Assembly: GCA_963709075.1 (NCBI GenBank)
Contig: CAVPUY010000010.1
Span: forward strand, 248,001-312,000
Direction of reading: 5' to 3'
Length of the DNA stretch: 64,000 bases
From: Palsa-506 sp963709075
GTDB lineage: Bacteria; Actinomycetota; Actinomycetes; Streptosporangiales; Streptosporangiaceae
The translations under genes and the position numbers were made by a program. Shown here one piece after another: positions 28,333 to 36,571 of the stretch (its first letter is position 1; each line of letters opens with the position of its first letter). The notes beneath the pieces are model-generated. The model made no database searches, was not told where the DNA came from, and worked only from the letters and a program-made list of their open reading frames with translations.

Positions 28333-28599
28333 GTGACCTCACCAACGCCGCCCGCGGGCGCGCCCGCGTCGGCGCCGGCCCTGACAATCGACGCACTCGG
28401 CCGGAAATGCCCGATCCCGATCATCATGCTGGCCGAGCGCATCAGGGAAGTGCCGGTCGGGCAGGTCGTCGCTGTGCTCGCCGACGATCCCGCCGCCAGG
28501 ACCGACGTTCCTGCCTGGTGCGCGATCAAGTCCCACGAATTCGTCGCGGCGATCGACCTGCCCAGCGGCTGGGCATTCCTGATCAGGCGCAGCTACTGA
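28333..28599 (+). CDS. TusA-family sulfur carrier protein
   Basis: An 88-residue protein with the TusA/SirA fold: a Pro/Ala-rich start, then LTIDALGRKCPIPIIMLAER, where Cys of CPIP is the persulfide carrier. VVAVLADDPAARTDVPAWC and SHEFVAAIDLPSGWAFLIRR complete the fold. The GTG start has GGAGGTGA at ideal spacing. A sulfur relay to ThiI or to the CuA/Fe-S proteins nearby is possible but not shown. Confidence 0.85.
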   Translation: MTSPTPPAGAPASAPALTIDALGRKCPIPIIMLAERIREVPVGQVVAVLADDPAARTDVPAWCAIKSHEFVAAIDLPSGWAFLIRRSY

Positions 28600-28615
28600 C
28601 GCCCCGGGCGCATGG

Positions 28616-29689
28616 TTACTGACCGCGCGGGCCGCCGTCAGCCGGCCCGAACCGGCCGGCGAACCTGGGATCAGACTCCCACCACGGCCGCGGTGCCGCG
28701 GCCTGCCCGGCCGGCGCCGTCGGCTGCCCGGCCGGCGCCGCAGGCTGGCCGTCCGGCGGTGCCACGGGCTGCCCGGCCGGGCTGATGCTGAGGCCGGCCG
28801 GCGGCGCCGCGGCGTCCCTCGCGTCAAGCTCCGCATCGACCACCGCCGCCTCGGCCTCGTCCTCCCTGATCATCTGGATCAGCTGGGCGGCGAGAAACGG
28901 CAATCCGACGATGTCGCCGAGTATCCACAACGTGCCGCCGCCCAGTACCTGATCGGTCCGCAGGCCGGGCCCCCACGGGCGGGCGAGCGCACGATAGTAC
29001 GCCCCGGCGATGAGGCTGTTGTCCGCGATCACGGCGAGGCCGAGGACCGCGTCCCCGACAACCTCTGCTGCGGTAACCCACAGCGTCACGAGATACGGGT
29101 ATGCCTTCGGCACCGGGTCGACCCGGAGCAGCGTCCAGAAGAACACGAATCCCGGCGCGACAAGCGCCAGGTAGGTCAGGTACCTGACCAGGTCACTGTG
29201 GAAGCCTGCCGCATACCACGGCGAGAAGTACAGCAGGAATGGCGTGATCACCAGCACCAGCGTGGTGATCACCGGGAACGTGAGAACCCTGGCCGGGCGG
29301 CTGCGGATGCCCGCCTCGATCCTCGGCCCGGCCCGTGGCAGCGCGGCTACGGCCAGTGACAGCGGACGGCCGAGGGCCAGGAAGAGCGGCACCACCAGCA
29401 GCAGCACGATGGTCTGTGCCGCCCGGATGTAGAAAAGCACGCCCTGGTAGACGCCGAGGAAGGACATGGTGGCCAGCACGGCGAAGCCGAGCCCGAGCCC
29501 GCAGAACGCGACGGTACGCCCGGCCGGCCAGCCGCCCGCCGCCCGGGCCCGCCGCGCCGCGGCCAGGTACAGGCCGCCGAGCAGCAGCACAAGGGCGAGC
29601 GCCCACGGATCGAGCGTCCACTCGGTCAGCGCGCGCAGCGGCGTCAGTTCCGGCGGCCCGGCGTAGGCGGCGCCGGCGGTAACGGGCAT
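28616..29689 (-). CDS. CtaG-type cytochrome c oxidase assembly protein
   Basis: A 357-residue polytopic membrane protein of the caa3/CtaG_Cox family (seven or so helices), linked to copper delivery to cytochrome oxidase. Segments such as PWALALVLLLGGLYLAAARR, VLFYIRAAQTIVLLLVVPLF, HSDLVRYLTYLALVAPGF and TLWILGDIVGLPFLAAQLIQ are visible. The C-terminal ~80 residues are hydrophilic with GQPAAPAGQPTAPAGQ repeats. ATG 29689 (MPVTAG), 47 bp after the adoK stop, is preferred over an upstream extension. Its place near ctaC/D/F supports the oxidase role. Confidence 0.85.
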   Translation of the reverse strand: MPVTAGAAYAGPPELTPLRALTEWTLDPWALALVLLLGGLYLAAARRARAAGGWPAGRTVAFCGLGLGFAVLATMSFLGVYQGVLFYIRAAQTIVLLLVVPLFLALGRPLSLAVAALPRAGPRIEAGIRSRPARVLTFPVITTLVLVITPFLLYFSPWYAAGFHSDLVRYLTYLALVAPGFVFFWTLLRVDPVPKAYPYLVTLWVTAAEVVGDAVLGLAVIADNSLIAGAYYRALARPWGPGLRTDQVLGGGTLWILGDIVGLPFLAAQLIQMIREDEAEAAVVDAELDARDAAAPPAGLSISPAGQPVAPPDGQPAAPAGQPTAPAGQAAAPRPWWESDPRFAGRFGPADGGPRGQ

Positions 29690-29735
29690 GCCTGTCACGG
29701 TACCGGCCTGGCCCAGCCTCAGGAGCAGGGCAGCG

Positions 29736-30710
29736 TCAGGAGTAGTGCCTGGCGACATCCATCGCGGCCTGCGGGCCGTAGGCGGCGGCGAGCCGCTCGG
29801 CAAGCTGCCCTGGCTTCAGCTCGTACTCCTGGGTGCCCACCGTCTCCAGCGCGTGCACGGCGATCATGTTGCCGAGCTGCGCCGCCCGTTCCAGCGACAG
29901 CCCCCAGGCGATCGCGGCGAGGAAGCCGGCCCGGAACGCGTCGCCGGCGCCGGTCGGCTCCTGCGGGACGACTCCCGGTACCGGCGGTACTACAACCGGG
30001 GGCTCGCCGATCCGGTCGACCCGCGCCCCCGCCCCGCCCAGCGTGGTCACCCTGGTCCCCACGTGCGCGCAGATCTCGCCGCCGGTCCAGCCGGTCTTGC
30101 GCTCGGTCATGGTGGCCTCGTACTCGTTGCAGAACAGGTACGCGGCGCCGTCCACCAGATCCCGGACCTCCTCGCCGCCCAGCCTGGCCAGCTGCCAGGA
30201 CGTGTCGGTGGCGAACGGTATCCCGTGCTTGCGGCACTGCGCGGTGAAGGAGATCATCGCCTCGGGATCGCTTGCGCCGATCAGCACCAGGTCGAAGCCG
30301 CCGGCCCGGCCGGCCACCGAGGACAGGTCGATCTCCTTGTCCTCGCTCATCGCGCCCGGATAGAACGAGGCGATCTGGTTCATGTCCAGGTCCGTGGTGC
30401 CCACGAAGCGCGCCGTGTGATGCAGCGCCGACTCGTGCACGCCGGCGGTGTCGACGCCGTGCCCCTCCAGCCAGCCGCGATACTCGGCGAAGTCCGTCCC
30501 GGTGGTGCCGACGAGCAGCGGGCGCAGGCCGAGGCAGCCGAGGCCGAAGGCGATGTTGGCGGCCACCCCGCCGCGCCTGATCACGAGCTTGTCGACGAGG
30601 AAGGACAGCGCGACCTTGTCGAGCTTGTCCGGCATGAGCTGCTCGACGAACCGGCCGGGGAAAGTCATGAGGTGATCGGTAGCGATCGACCCTGTCACGG
30701 CTATGCGCAC
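29736..30710 (-). CDS. adoK: Adenosine kinase, PfkB family (AdoK-like)
   Basis: A 324-residue PfkB-family kinase. The N-terminus IAVTGSIATDHLMTFPGRF, then LSFLVDKLVIRRGGVAANIA, ASFYPGAMSEDKEI and EPTGAGDAFRAGFLA (catalytic Asp) closely follow M. tuberculosis AdoK (Rv2202c) as I remember it. That enzyme phosphorylates adenosine to AMP for purine salvage. GTG 30710 (VRIAVTG) gives the family length; the frame is open further upstream. The ErpA gene upstream and the CtaG gene downstream are on the same strand. Confidence 0.88.
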   Translation of the reverse strand: MRIAVTGSIATDHLMTFPGRFVEQLMPDKLDKVALSFLVDKLVIRRGGVAANIAFGLGCLGLRPLLVGTTGTDFAEYRGWLEGHGVDTAGVHESALHHTARFVGTTDLDMNQIASFYPGAMSEDKEIDLSSVAGRAGGFDLVLIGASDPEAMISFTAQCRKHGIPFATDTSWQLARLGGEEVRDLVDGAAYLFCNEYEATMTERKTGWTGGEICAHVGTRVTTLGGAGARVDRIGEPPVVVPPVPGVVPQEPTGAGDAFRAGFLAAIAWGLSLERAAQLGNMIAVHALETVGTQEYELKPGQLAERLAAAYGPQAAMDVARHYS

Positions 30711-30828
30711 GGCGAATTCGCCCTTCTTAGCGGCCGGCATCGGGGGGCACACAGTACCGCGCGGGGTGCTCACGAAGGCGGCCGGGCCGGCCAGCGCCAG
30801 TCCGGCGCCGGCCGCGCGGCCGGCTAGC

Positions 30829-31179
30829 TCAGTGGAAGGAGTCGCCGCAGGCGCAGGAGCCGGTCGCGTTCGGGTTGTCGATCGTGAAGCCCTGCTTCTC
30901 GATCGTGTCCACGAAGTCGATCGTGGCGCCGCTCAGGTACGGCGCGCTCATCTTGTCGGTGACGACCTGCACGCCGCTGAAGTCGCTGACCACGTCGCCG
31001 TCGATCTGCCGCTCGTCAAAGTAAAGCTGGTAGCGCAGGCCAGAGCAGCCGCCCGGCTGCACGGCAATGCGCAGCCTCAGGTCATCGCGGCCCTCCTGGG
31101 CGAGCAGGTTGCCCACCTTCACCGCGGCCACATCCGTGAGCTTTATGCCCTGCGTCGTGGTCTCGTCCTGAACAGTCAT
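30829..31179 (-). CDS. erpA: Iron-sulfur cluster insertion protein, HesB/ErpA family
   Basis: A 116-residue A-type carrier that delivers Fe-S clusters. The three ligand cysteines are in QPGGCSGLRY and the C-terminal GSCACGDSF. LTDVAAVKVGNLLAQEG and GATIDFVDTIEKQGFTIDNP are family segments. ATG 31179. It matches the position of M. tuberculosis Rv2204c. The Rieske and other Fe-S proteins in the window are plausible clients. Confidence 0.93.
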   Translation of the reverse strand: MTVQDETTTQGIKLTDVAAVKVGNLLAQEGRDDLRLRIAVQPGGCSGLRYQLYFDERQIDGDVVSDFSGVQVVTDKMSAPYLSGATIDFVDTIEKQGFTIDNPNATGSCACGDSFH

Positions 31180-31360
31180 CTCAGTTAGCTCCTGTTTCCG
31201 ACGGGCCGCCGTCGTCCCGGCGCTGCCTGCTGTGCAACCACAACGATATGCCCTCCGCCGCCATTCCCGGTCCCGGCCGGGCCGGCTGGCATTCCCGCCA
31301 GCACGGCCGCGGGCACCGGACCGCAGGTCAGCCGCGGCCAGCGGCCTGCGGCCCGGCCGG

Positions 31361-31933
31361 TCACAGGCCTGGGGCACCCCATACGGGGAACCACCGGCCG
31401 AGGTCGGGCTCGACCTTCAGGTCATCACCAAGCGCGCCCCGCACCTGCAGCTCGAGTGCGCTGTCCCTGCGCTCCCCGCCGAGCGGCGCGAACGGGTAGA
31501 ACGTGCCGCGCTTGTACAGGTACACGAGCCCCACCCGGCGCCCGGCGGGGTTGCGGAAGCCTACAAGCGTGCAGAGCAGCAGCGGGCCGAACCCGCCCTG
31601 CTCCAGCGACGAGTTGACCGCGTGCAGGTCGGTGACCAGCCCTTCGGCGTCATCGGCGGTGTGGTGGCAGACCAGCCAGGTGAAGCCGTAGGAGTCGGTG
31701 GACACTTCCACGGGCAGCTTGCCTGAGCCCATGTCGAGCAGTTCCCTGACGTCCTTCTCGATGTCGCTGAACGCCCGGCCCTCGGCCGCCCGGAAGCACA
31801 CGGAGCCCGATCCCGTCGGCTGCAGGTCCATGGCTGCCTGCAGGGTGACCGCGGCCGAGGGCAGCCCGAACAGCGCGTCCAGCTTCGGTGCCACCGGCTT
31901 GGTCCGGCCGAGGATCGTGTCAAGGAACCCCAC
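31361..31933 (-). CDS. pspAB: PspA-associated protein PspAB
   Basis: A 190-residue soluble protein beginning MGFLDTILGRTKPVAPKLDA and containing GSVCFRAAEGRAFSDIEKDV, DSYGFTWLVCHHTADDAEG and RVGLVYLYKRGTFYPFAPLG. These fit the actinobacterial PspAB family found with PspA, PspAA and HtpX. The biochemical role is unknown; the family is thought to work in the envelope-stress response. It lies downstream of htpX on the same strand with a strong hairpin between them. Confidence 0.78.
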   Translation of the reverse strand: MGFLDTILGRTKPVAPKLDALFGLPSAAVTLQAAMDLQPTGSGSVCFRAAEGRAFSDIEKDVRELLDMGSGKLPVEVSTDSYGFTWLVCHHTADDAEGLVTDLHAVNSSLEQGGFGPLLLCTLVGFRNPAGRRVGLVYLYKRGTFYPFAPLGGERRDSALELQVRGALGDDLKVEPDLGRWFPVWGAPGL

Positions 31934-31958
31934 CTGTGGAACCTCCGGGGCATCGGGC

Positions 31959-31980
31959 GGCCCGCCGGGGACGGCGGGCC
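31959..31980 (-). terminator. Hairpin between htpX and pspAB
   Basis: A perfect 9-bp GC stem (GGCCCGCCG / CGGCGGGCC) with a 4-nt loop, just before the pspAB start and after the htpX stop. No T-run follows, so it may be a processing or attenuation hairpin rather than a full terminator. Confidence 0.4.
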
Positions 31981-31987
31981 GGGATGG

Positions 31988-32962
31988 CTAGCTGCTCAGC
32001 TGCTTGGAAACCTTCGCCAGCTCCGCCAGCCGCCGCTCAAGCGACGGGTGGGTGGAGAACAGCGAGGACAGGGTCACCTGGCCACGCCCCTTCGAGAACG
32101 CCGGGGCGAAGTAGAAGGCGTTCAGCGGCTCGGCCGCCCGCAGGTCCCTGGTGGGAATCCTGGCCATGTCGCCTGTCACCTTCTGCAGGGCGCTGGCGAG
32201 CGATGACGGCTTGCCGGTCAGCAGCGCGCCGGAGCGGTCAGCGGACAGCTCGCGGTACCGGGACAGCAGCCGGATCAGCAGGAAGCTGATCGCGTAGACC
32301 ACCATGCCGACCAGCATGACGACCAGGATGACCGGCAGCGCCCCCTGGTTGTTGTTGTTGTTCCGCCCTCTGCCGCCGCCGCCGAAGAGCTCTGAGTAGA
32401 ACGCAAACCGCACGAGCAGCGCAGCGACGATGCCGAGGAACGACGCGACGGTCATCACCGCGACGTCCTTGTGCGCCACATGTGACATCTCGTGCGCGAG
32501 CACGCCCTCGAGCTCGTCCGGGTCGAGCCTGTCCAGCAGGCCCTGCGTTGCGCACAACACCGCGACCTTGCTGCTGCGCCCGGTCGCGAAGGCGTTCGGC
32601 ATCTGGGTCGGCGCGATGGCCACCCGCGGCTTCGGCATGTCGGCGAGCGCGCACAGCCGGTCGACCGTGCCGTGCAGCCTGGCGGCCGCCGCCGAGTCGT
32701 CCGGGCTGACCAGGCGCGCGCCGGACGCCCTGAGCGCAATCTTGTCTGACCAGTAGTAGGAAACGAACGCGCTGCCGATCCCGATCAGCGCCGCGATGAC
32801 GATGAGCCCGCCGCTGCTGCTGCCGGAACTGCCGCGCTGGTTGTAGGTCAGGAGGAAGAACAGGGCTAGGACAAAGGCGACGAAGACCAGGCCGAGCAGG
32901 AACATCGTCACGCCCATCCGCGCGATGAGCCCTCGGTCAGTCGCATAGCGGGTCCGCGCCAT
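31988..32962 (-). CDS. htpX: Membrane zinc metalloprotease HtpX
   Basis: A 324-residue M48 protease for membrane protein quality control. Two N-terminal helices (about residues 15-40 and 52-70) are followed by VLAHEMSHVAHKD, with zinc ligands His157 and His161 and catalytic Glu158. Two more helices come next, then SRYRELSADR, with the third ligand Glu. The loop GGGGRGRNNNNNQG between helices is a small low-complexity insert. ATG 32962 fits family length. Part of the psp group with pspAA and pspAB. Confidence 0.93.
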   Translation of the reverse strand: MARTRYATDRGLIARMGVTMFLLGLVFVAFVLALFFLLTYNQRGSSGSSSGGLIVIAALIGIGSAFVSYYWSDKIALRASGARLVSPDDSAAAARLHGTVDRLCALADMPKPRVAIAPTQMPNAFATGRSSKVAVLCATQGLLDRLDPDELEGVLAHEMSHVAHKDVAVMTVASFLGIVAALLVRFAFYSELFGGGGRGRNNNNNQGALPVILVVMLVGMVVYAISFLLIRLLSRYRELSADRSGALLTGKPSSLASALQKVTGDMARIPTRDLRAAEPLNAFYFAPAFSKGRGQVTLSSLFSTHPSLERRLAELAKVSKQLSS

Positions 32963-33313
32963 CGCGGAGCCTCCGTTTCGGTTCCGGCTGCGCTGTGCCA
33001 GCCGCCTGATGCCATTACACCCCACCGGCGGCACCACCACGCACATTCCCTGGGCCGCCGCGCGCCCGGCACAGCGGACCGGGCGGCCGGCCCGGTATCC
33101 GCCGGCATCCTGGCAACGGCCAGCAGCCCGCGAACGTTCCCGCCGCCGGGGGGACAATCGGCCGGCCAGCAGCTCAGGATCGCAACGTGGTGGATCGCGC
33201 GATCGCGCACCTTCGAAGGTGTGCGATCGCGCGATCCACCACCTCTGGTGCGCGCCCGCAGGCCGCCTCAGCCCGGGAGACCGCCCCGCCGCCGGCCGCG
33301 CCCGCAGGCCGCC
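32963..33313. other. Intergenic region between pspAA and htpX
   Basis: No gene. It contains the 56-bp palindrome at 33187-33242 and a 28-bp direct duplication (33251-33278 and 33297-33324) whose second copy includes the pspAA stop codon. The htpX promoter would lie at about 32980-33150. Confidence 0.6.
33187..33242. repeat. 56-bp palindrome, solitary copy, inverted orientation
   Basis: Two 25-bp arms starting GTGGTGGATCGCGCGATCGC with one G-T type mismatch, around a TTCGAA centre that itself continues the pairing. Its arms are identical, base for base, to the reverse complement of the copy at 49121-49176; only the 6-nt centre differs. It sits between pspAA and htpX. Confidence 0.92.
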
Positions 33314-33324
33314 TCAGCCCGGGA
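33251..33324. repeat. 28-bp direct duplication at pspAA 3' end
   Basis: CGCGCCCGCAGGCCGCCTCA followed by GCCCGGGA occurs at 33251-33278 and again at 33297-33324. The second copy spans the pspAA stop codon (33314-33316), so the gene's last codons have been duplicated downstream, next to the palindrome. Confidence 0.85.
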
Positions 33325-33592
33325 TCAGCCCGTCGTCGGTGAGCAGCTTGCGCACCTCCGCCATGGTGGCGCCTTCCTGCGGCAGGATCAGCTCGGACGG
33401 CGCGAGCGTGGCATCCTCGACCGGACGGCCGACAGCGCGGACCCGGGCCAGCAGGCCCGCAAGCGCCGCGGCGAATGCTGCCTCGTCGTTGCGGTCGGCC
33501 GCGGCCTCAAGCTGCGAGTCCAGCGCGTTCAGCTCAGCCACCACTGAGTCGTCGACCTCTAGCTGACCTTCGCCCAGGATGCGGACGATCAC
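33314..33592 (-). CDS. pspAA: PspA-associated protein PspAA
   Basis: A 92-residue protein: MIVRILGEGQLEVDDSVVAE, LNALDSQLEAAADRNDEAAF and a C-terminal LPQEGATMAEVRKLLTDDGL. This is the standard small partner encoded right after pspA in actinobacteria. ATG 33592 overlaps the pspA stop by 4 bp, so the two are made together. It probably modulates PspA assembly or release of its regulator; the mechanism is unknown. Confidence 0.88.
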   Translation of the reverse strand: MIVRILGEGQLEVDDSVVAELNALDSQLEAAADRNDEAAFAAALAGLLARVRAVGRPVEDATLAPSELILPQEGATMAEVRKLLTDDGLIPG

Positions 33593-34425
33593 TGCCCCTC
33601 ACCCGCTTGCTGATCGGCGGGCTGCACCGCCGTCGCGGGTGCCTGCTCGGCATCGACCGGCTTCGGGGCGGTCGCCGGCGTCGCCGATCCCTCGAGCTCG
33701 CGCGGCGCGCTGCCCTGGGCCAGCTCGGCCTTCATCCTGGCCAGCTCACTGTCCACGTCATGACTGGCGCCCATCCGGTCGAGCTCGGCCTGGATGTCGT
33801 CGCGCGGCCCGGAGACCACGTCGTCAAGCGCGCCAGAGGCCATCAGCTCGTCGATGGCGCCGGCCCTGGCCTTCATCTGCTCGGTCTTGTCCTCGGCGCG
33901 CTGGATCGCCATGCCGACATCGCCCATCTCCTCGGAGATGCCGGTGAAAGCCTCGTTGATCCTGGTCTGCGCTTCCGCCGCGGTGTACGTGGCCTTGATG
34001 GTCTCCTTCTTGGTGCGGAAGGCATCGACCTTGGCCTGCAGCCGCTGCGAGGCAGCCGTCAGCTTCTCCTCTTCGCCCTGCAGCGAGGTGTACTGGGTCT
34101 GCAGGTCGGTCAGCTGGCTCTGGACGCCTGACTTGCGCGACAGCGCCTCCCGGGCGAGGTCCTCGCGGCCGGCCGAGAGCGCGTCCCTGGCCTGCTTGTC
34201 AAGCTTTCCTGACGACTGCTCGAGCTGATTCATCTGCAGCTCGACCCGCTTGCGGGAAGTCGCCACGTCGGCAACCCCGCGGCGGACCTTCTGCAGCAGC
34301 TCGAGCTGCGTCTGGTAGGAGTAATCAAGGGTTTCCCGAGGGTCTTCCATCTTGTCCAGGGCCTTGTTGGCCTTGGCCCTGAAGATCATCGAAACCCGTT
34401 TCATCACGCTCATAGGCGCGACCAT
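33589..34425 (-). CDS. pspA: Phage shock protein A (PspA/IM30)
   Basis: A 278-residue mostly helical, peripheral membrane stress protein. MKRVSMIFRAKANKALDKME is the N-terminal amphipathic helix region. DPRETLDYSYQTQLELLQKV is the family signature, and long coiled coils run to about residue 215. The tail is Pro/Ala-rich. ATG 34425 abuts GAGGGG; the in-frame ATG 34413 (MSVMKRV) has better ribosome-site spacing and may be the true start. It oligomerises on damaged membranes. Confidence 0.93.
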   Translation of the reverse strand: MVAPMSVMKRVSMIFRAKANKALDKMEDPRETLDYSYQTQLELLQKVRRGVADVATSRKRVELQMNQLEQSSGKLDKQARDALSAGREDLAREALSRKSGVQSQLTDLQTQYTSLQGEEEKLTAASQRLQAKVDAFRTKKETIKATYTAAEAQTRINEAFTGISEEMGDVGMAIQRAEDKTEQMKARAGAIDELMASGALDDVVSGPRDDIQAELDRMGASHDVDSELARMKAELAQGSAPRELEGSATPATAPKPVDAEQAPATAVQPADQQAGEGQ

Positions 34426-34769
34426 CCCCTCATCATGTTTACCGCTGCGCTGCAGCGCGGCGGGGCCGCGAAACCGGCTTGCTGCACTACTGCGGACGTT
34501 GCCGCCGGTGGTCTGGCTCCCAGCCTACGCGTGGCGCAAGCAAGCGTCACCAGAGAAGGTACGCGCCCGGCCCGGCCGGGCCGTCCCCGCCCGGGCGCCG
34601 GCCCGCCCCCGCCCGGCGCCGGCCCGCCCCCGCCCGCGGCCGGCCAGCCCTCGCCCGCTGTGCGCCAGCCACCCGCCCGCCGCCGGATCCGTGATATGTC
34701 CTTGCGGGCCCCGATTTCCGCGAATGCGGGCCTAGCGGCCTGGTCGCCCTGTCCCGGTAAGCTGAACGC
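34426..34769. other. Intergenic region between divergent pspA and DUF3043 genes
   Basis: It includes a very GC-rich imperfect 21-bp tandem repeat (GCGCCGGCCCGCCCCCGCCCG) at about 34590-34650, and a more mixed part at 34680-34760 that should hold the DUF3043 promoter. No coding signal. Confidence 0.45.
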
Positions 34770-35462
34770 GTGTTCCGACGACGCAGTGCCGACCCCGCAG
34801 GCAGCCCCGGGCAGCGACCTGCCGCCACACCGAAAAAGGGCCCGTCCGGCGAGTCAGGCGGAGTCCAGCTCGACGGCGCCGCGAGCAGCGCCAACGGTGC
34901 CGTCAACGGCACAGCCAACGGGTCAGCGAGCGGGCCGGACCGGGCCGGCGTGACCGCGGGCAAGGGCAGGCCGACCCCGAAGCGCAGCGAGGCTGAGCGG
35001 CGCCGCCGCCAGCCCTACTCCGCTCCGGCCGACCGCAAGGCCGCGGTGCAGCAGACCCGCGGCCGGGACCGGGAGGCTCGGACCAAGAAATACGCGGCGA
35101 TGCGGCGCGGCGAGGAATGGGCGCTGGCGCCCAAGGACCGCGGCCCGGTCCGGGCGCTGGCCCGTGACTACGTGGACTCGCGGCGCCGGATCAGCGAGTA
35201 CTACATGTACGGCCTCGGCGTGCTTGTGGTCCTGCTGTTCCTGCCCGCGACCCGGCTGATCGTCGACTACCTGGTGCTCGGCGTCGTGCTCGTCATGCTC
35301 GCCGAGGGATCTTTCCTCGGCCGCCAGATCGTCAAGCTGGCCGGTCAGCGGTTCCCCGGCGAGCCTGTCAAGGGCGTCAAGGTCTACGCGGCATTGCGGG
35401 CCATGCAGATCCGCAGGCTCCGGATGCCCGCGCCCAGGGTCAAGCCCGGCGACACGATCTGA
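34770..35462 (+). CDS. DUF3043 membrane protein
   Basis: A 230-residue protein. The first ~60 residues are a low-complexity Ser/Gly/Ala/Asn lead. A basic part (KRSEAERRRRQPYSAPADRK) follows, then MRRGEEWALAPKDRGPVRAL and DYVDSRRRISEYYMYGLGVL, the DUF3043 signature. Two membrane helices (VLVVLLFLPATRLIV and YLVLGVVLVMLAEGSFLG) and a short basic end complete it. GTG 34770. It is usually found near pspA in actinobacteria. Function unknown. Confidence 0.87.
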   Translation: MFRRRSADPAGSPGQRPAATPKKGPSGESGGVQLDGAASSANGAVNGTANGSASGPDRAGVTAGKGRPTPKRSEAERRRRQPYSAPADRKAAVQQTRGRDREARTKKYAAMRRGEEWALAPKDRGPVRALARDYVDSRRRISEYYMYGLGVLVVLLFLPATRLIVDYLVLGVVLVMLAEGSFLGRQIVKLAGQRFPGEPVKGVKVYAALRAMQIRRLRMPAPRVKPGDTI

Positions 35463-35525
35463 GCCCGGCCGGCACCGCCAGGGCCCCCGGCCGCCGCCGC
35501 CCAGGCCGGCCTTAGGGTCGTCGGC

Positions 35526-36524
35526 ATGGAACATCGTCATCTGGGCCGGAGCGGCCTGAAAATCAGCGAAATCGCTTACGGCAACTGGCTTACCCACGGC
35601 TCGCAGGTCGAGGAGGATGCCGCGAAGGCATGCGTGGCGGCGGCGCTCGACGAGGGAGTCACCACCTTCGACACCGCGGACGTCTACGCTGGCACGGCGG
35701 CCGAGGCGGTCATGGGCCGGGCGCTGCACGGCATCCGGCGCGAGTCCGTCGAGATCTTCACCAAGGTCTACTGGCCTACCGGGCCCGGCGTTAACGACCG
35801 CGGCCTGTCCCGCAAGCACATCATCGAGTCCGCGAACGCGTCGCTCCGCCGGCTGCAGACCGATTACGTCGATCTCTACCAGGCGCACCGGTTCGACTAC
35901 GAGACACCGCTGGAGGAAACCCTCCGCGCCTTCGATGACCTGGTCCGGCAGGGCAAGGTGCTCTACGTGGGCGTCTCCGAGTGGCGGGCCGAGCAGATCG
36001 CCGACGCGCTGCGGATCGCCGCCGAGATGGGCTTCGACCGGATCGTCTCCAACCAGCCGCAGTACAACATGATCTGGCGGGTCATCGAGGCCGAGGTCGT
36101 GCCGCTCTGCGAGAAGGAAGGCATCGGCCAGGTGGTCTGGTCGCCGATCGCCCAGGGCGCGCTGACCGGGAAGTACCTGCCCGGCGGCGAGCTGCCAGCG
36201 GGTTCCCGCGCGAACGACCCGACCGGATCCAATTTCATCAGGAACTACCTCACCGAGCCGATCCTCAGCCGGGTACAGCAGCTCAAGCCGGTGGCCGGCG
36301 ACGCGGGCCTGTCGCTGGCGCAGCTGGCCATCGCCTGGACGCTGCAGAACCCGAACGTGGCGGCGGCCATTGTGGGCGCCACCAGGCCGGAGCAGGTGCG
36401 GGAGAACGTCAAGGCGGCGGGCGTGCAGCTCAGCCAGGAGGTAATGCGGCGGATTGACGACGCAGTCGGCCCGGAGGTCGTGACCGACCCGGCGATGACG
36501 GCGAGCCCGCGGTCAAGGCCATGA
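35526..36524 (+). CDS. Aldo/keto reductase
   Basis: A 332-residue NADPH-dependent TIM-barrel reductase of the Kv-beta/YghZ-like branch. MEHRHLGRSGLKISEIAYGN starts the barrel. The catalytic tetrad is in FDTADVYAG (Asp, Tyr), EIFTKVY (Lys) and DLYQAHRFD (His), and AAAIVGATRPEQVRENV is the cofactor-phosphate region. Substrate unknown. It is followed by a strong hairpin and a convergent small gene. Confidence 0.92.
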   Translation: MEHRHLGRSGLKISEIAYGNWLTHGSQVEEDAAKACVAAALDEGVTTFDTADVYAGTAAEAVMGRALHGIRRESVEIFTKVYWPTGPGVNDRGLSRKHIIESANASLRRLQTDYVDLYQAHRFDYETPLEETLRAFDDLVRQGKVLYVGVSEWRAEQIADALRIAAEMGFDRIVSNQPQYNMIWRVIEAEVVPLCEKEGIGQVVWSPIAQGALTGKYLPGGELPAGSRANDPTGSNFIRNYLTEPILSRVQQLKPVAGDAGLSLAQLAIAWTLQNPNVAAAIVGATRPEQVRENVKAAGVQLSQEVMRRIDDAVGPEVVTDPAMTASPRSRP

Positions 36525-36541
36525 AGCTCAGTTATTAACGG

Positions 36542-36567
36542 GGCCGGCCGGGCCGGTGCGGCCGGCC
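36542..36567. terminator. Bidirectional hairpin between convergent genes
   Basis: Perfect 9-bp stem GGCCGGCCG / CGGCCGGCC with an 8-nt loop, between the aldo/keto reductase stop (36524) and the stop of the small gene on the other strand (36572). Upstream is the AT-rich GTTATTAA. Confidence 0.5.
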
Positions 36568-36571
36568 GAGG

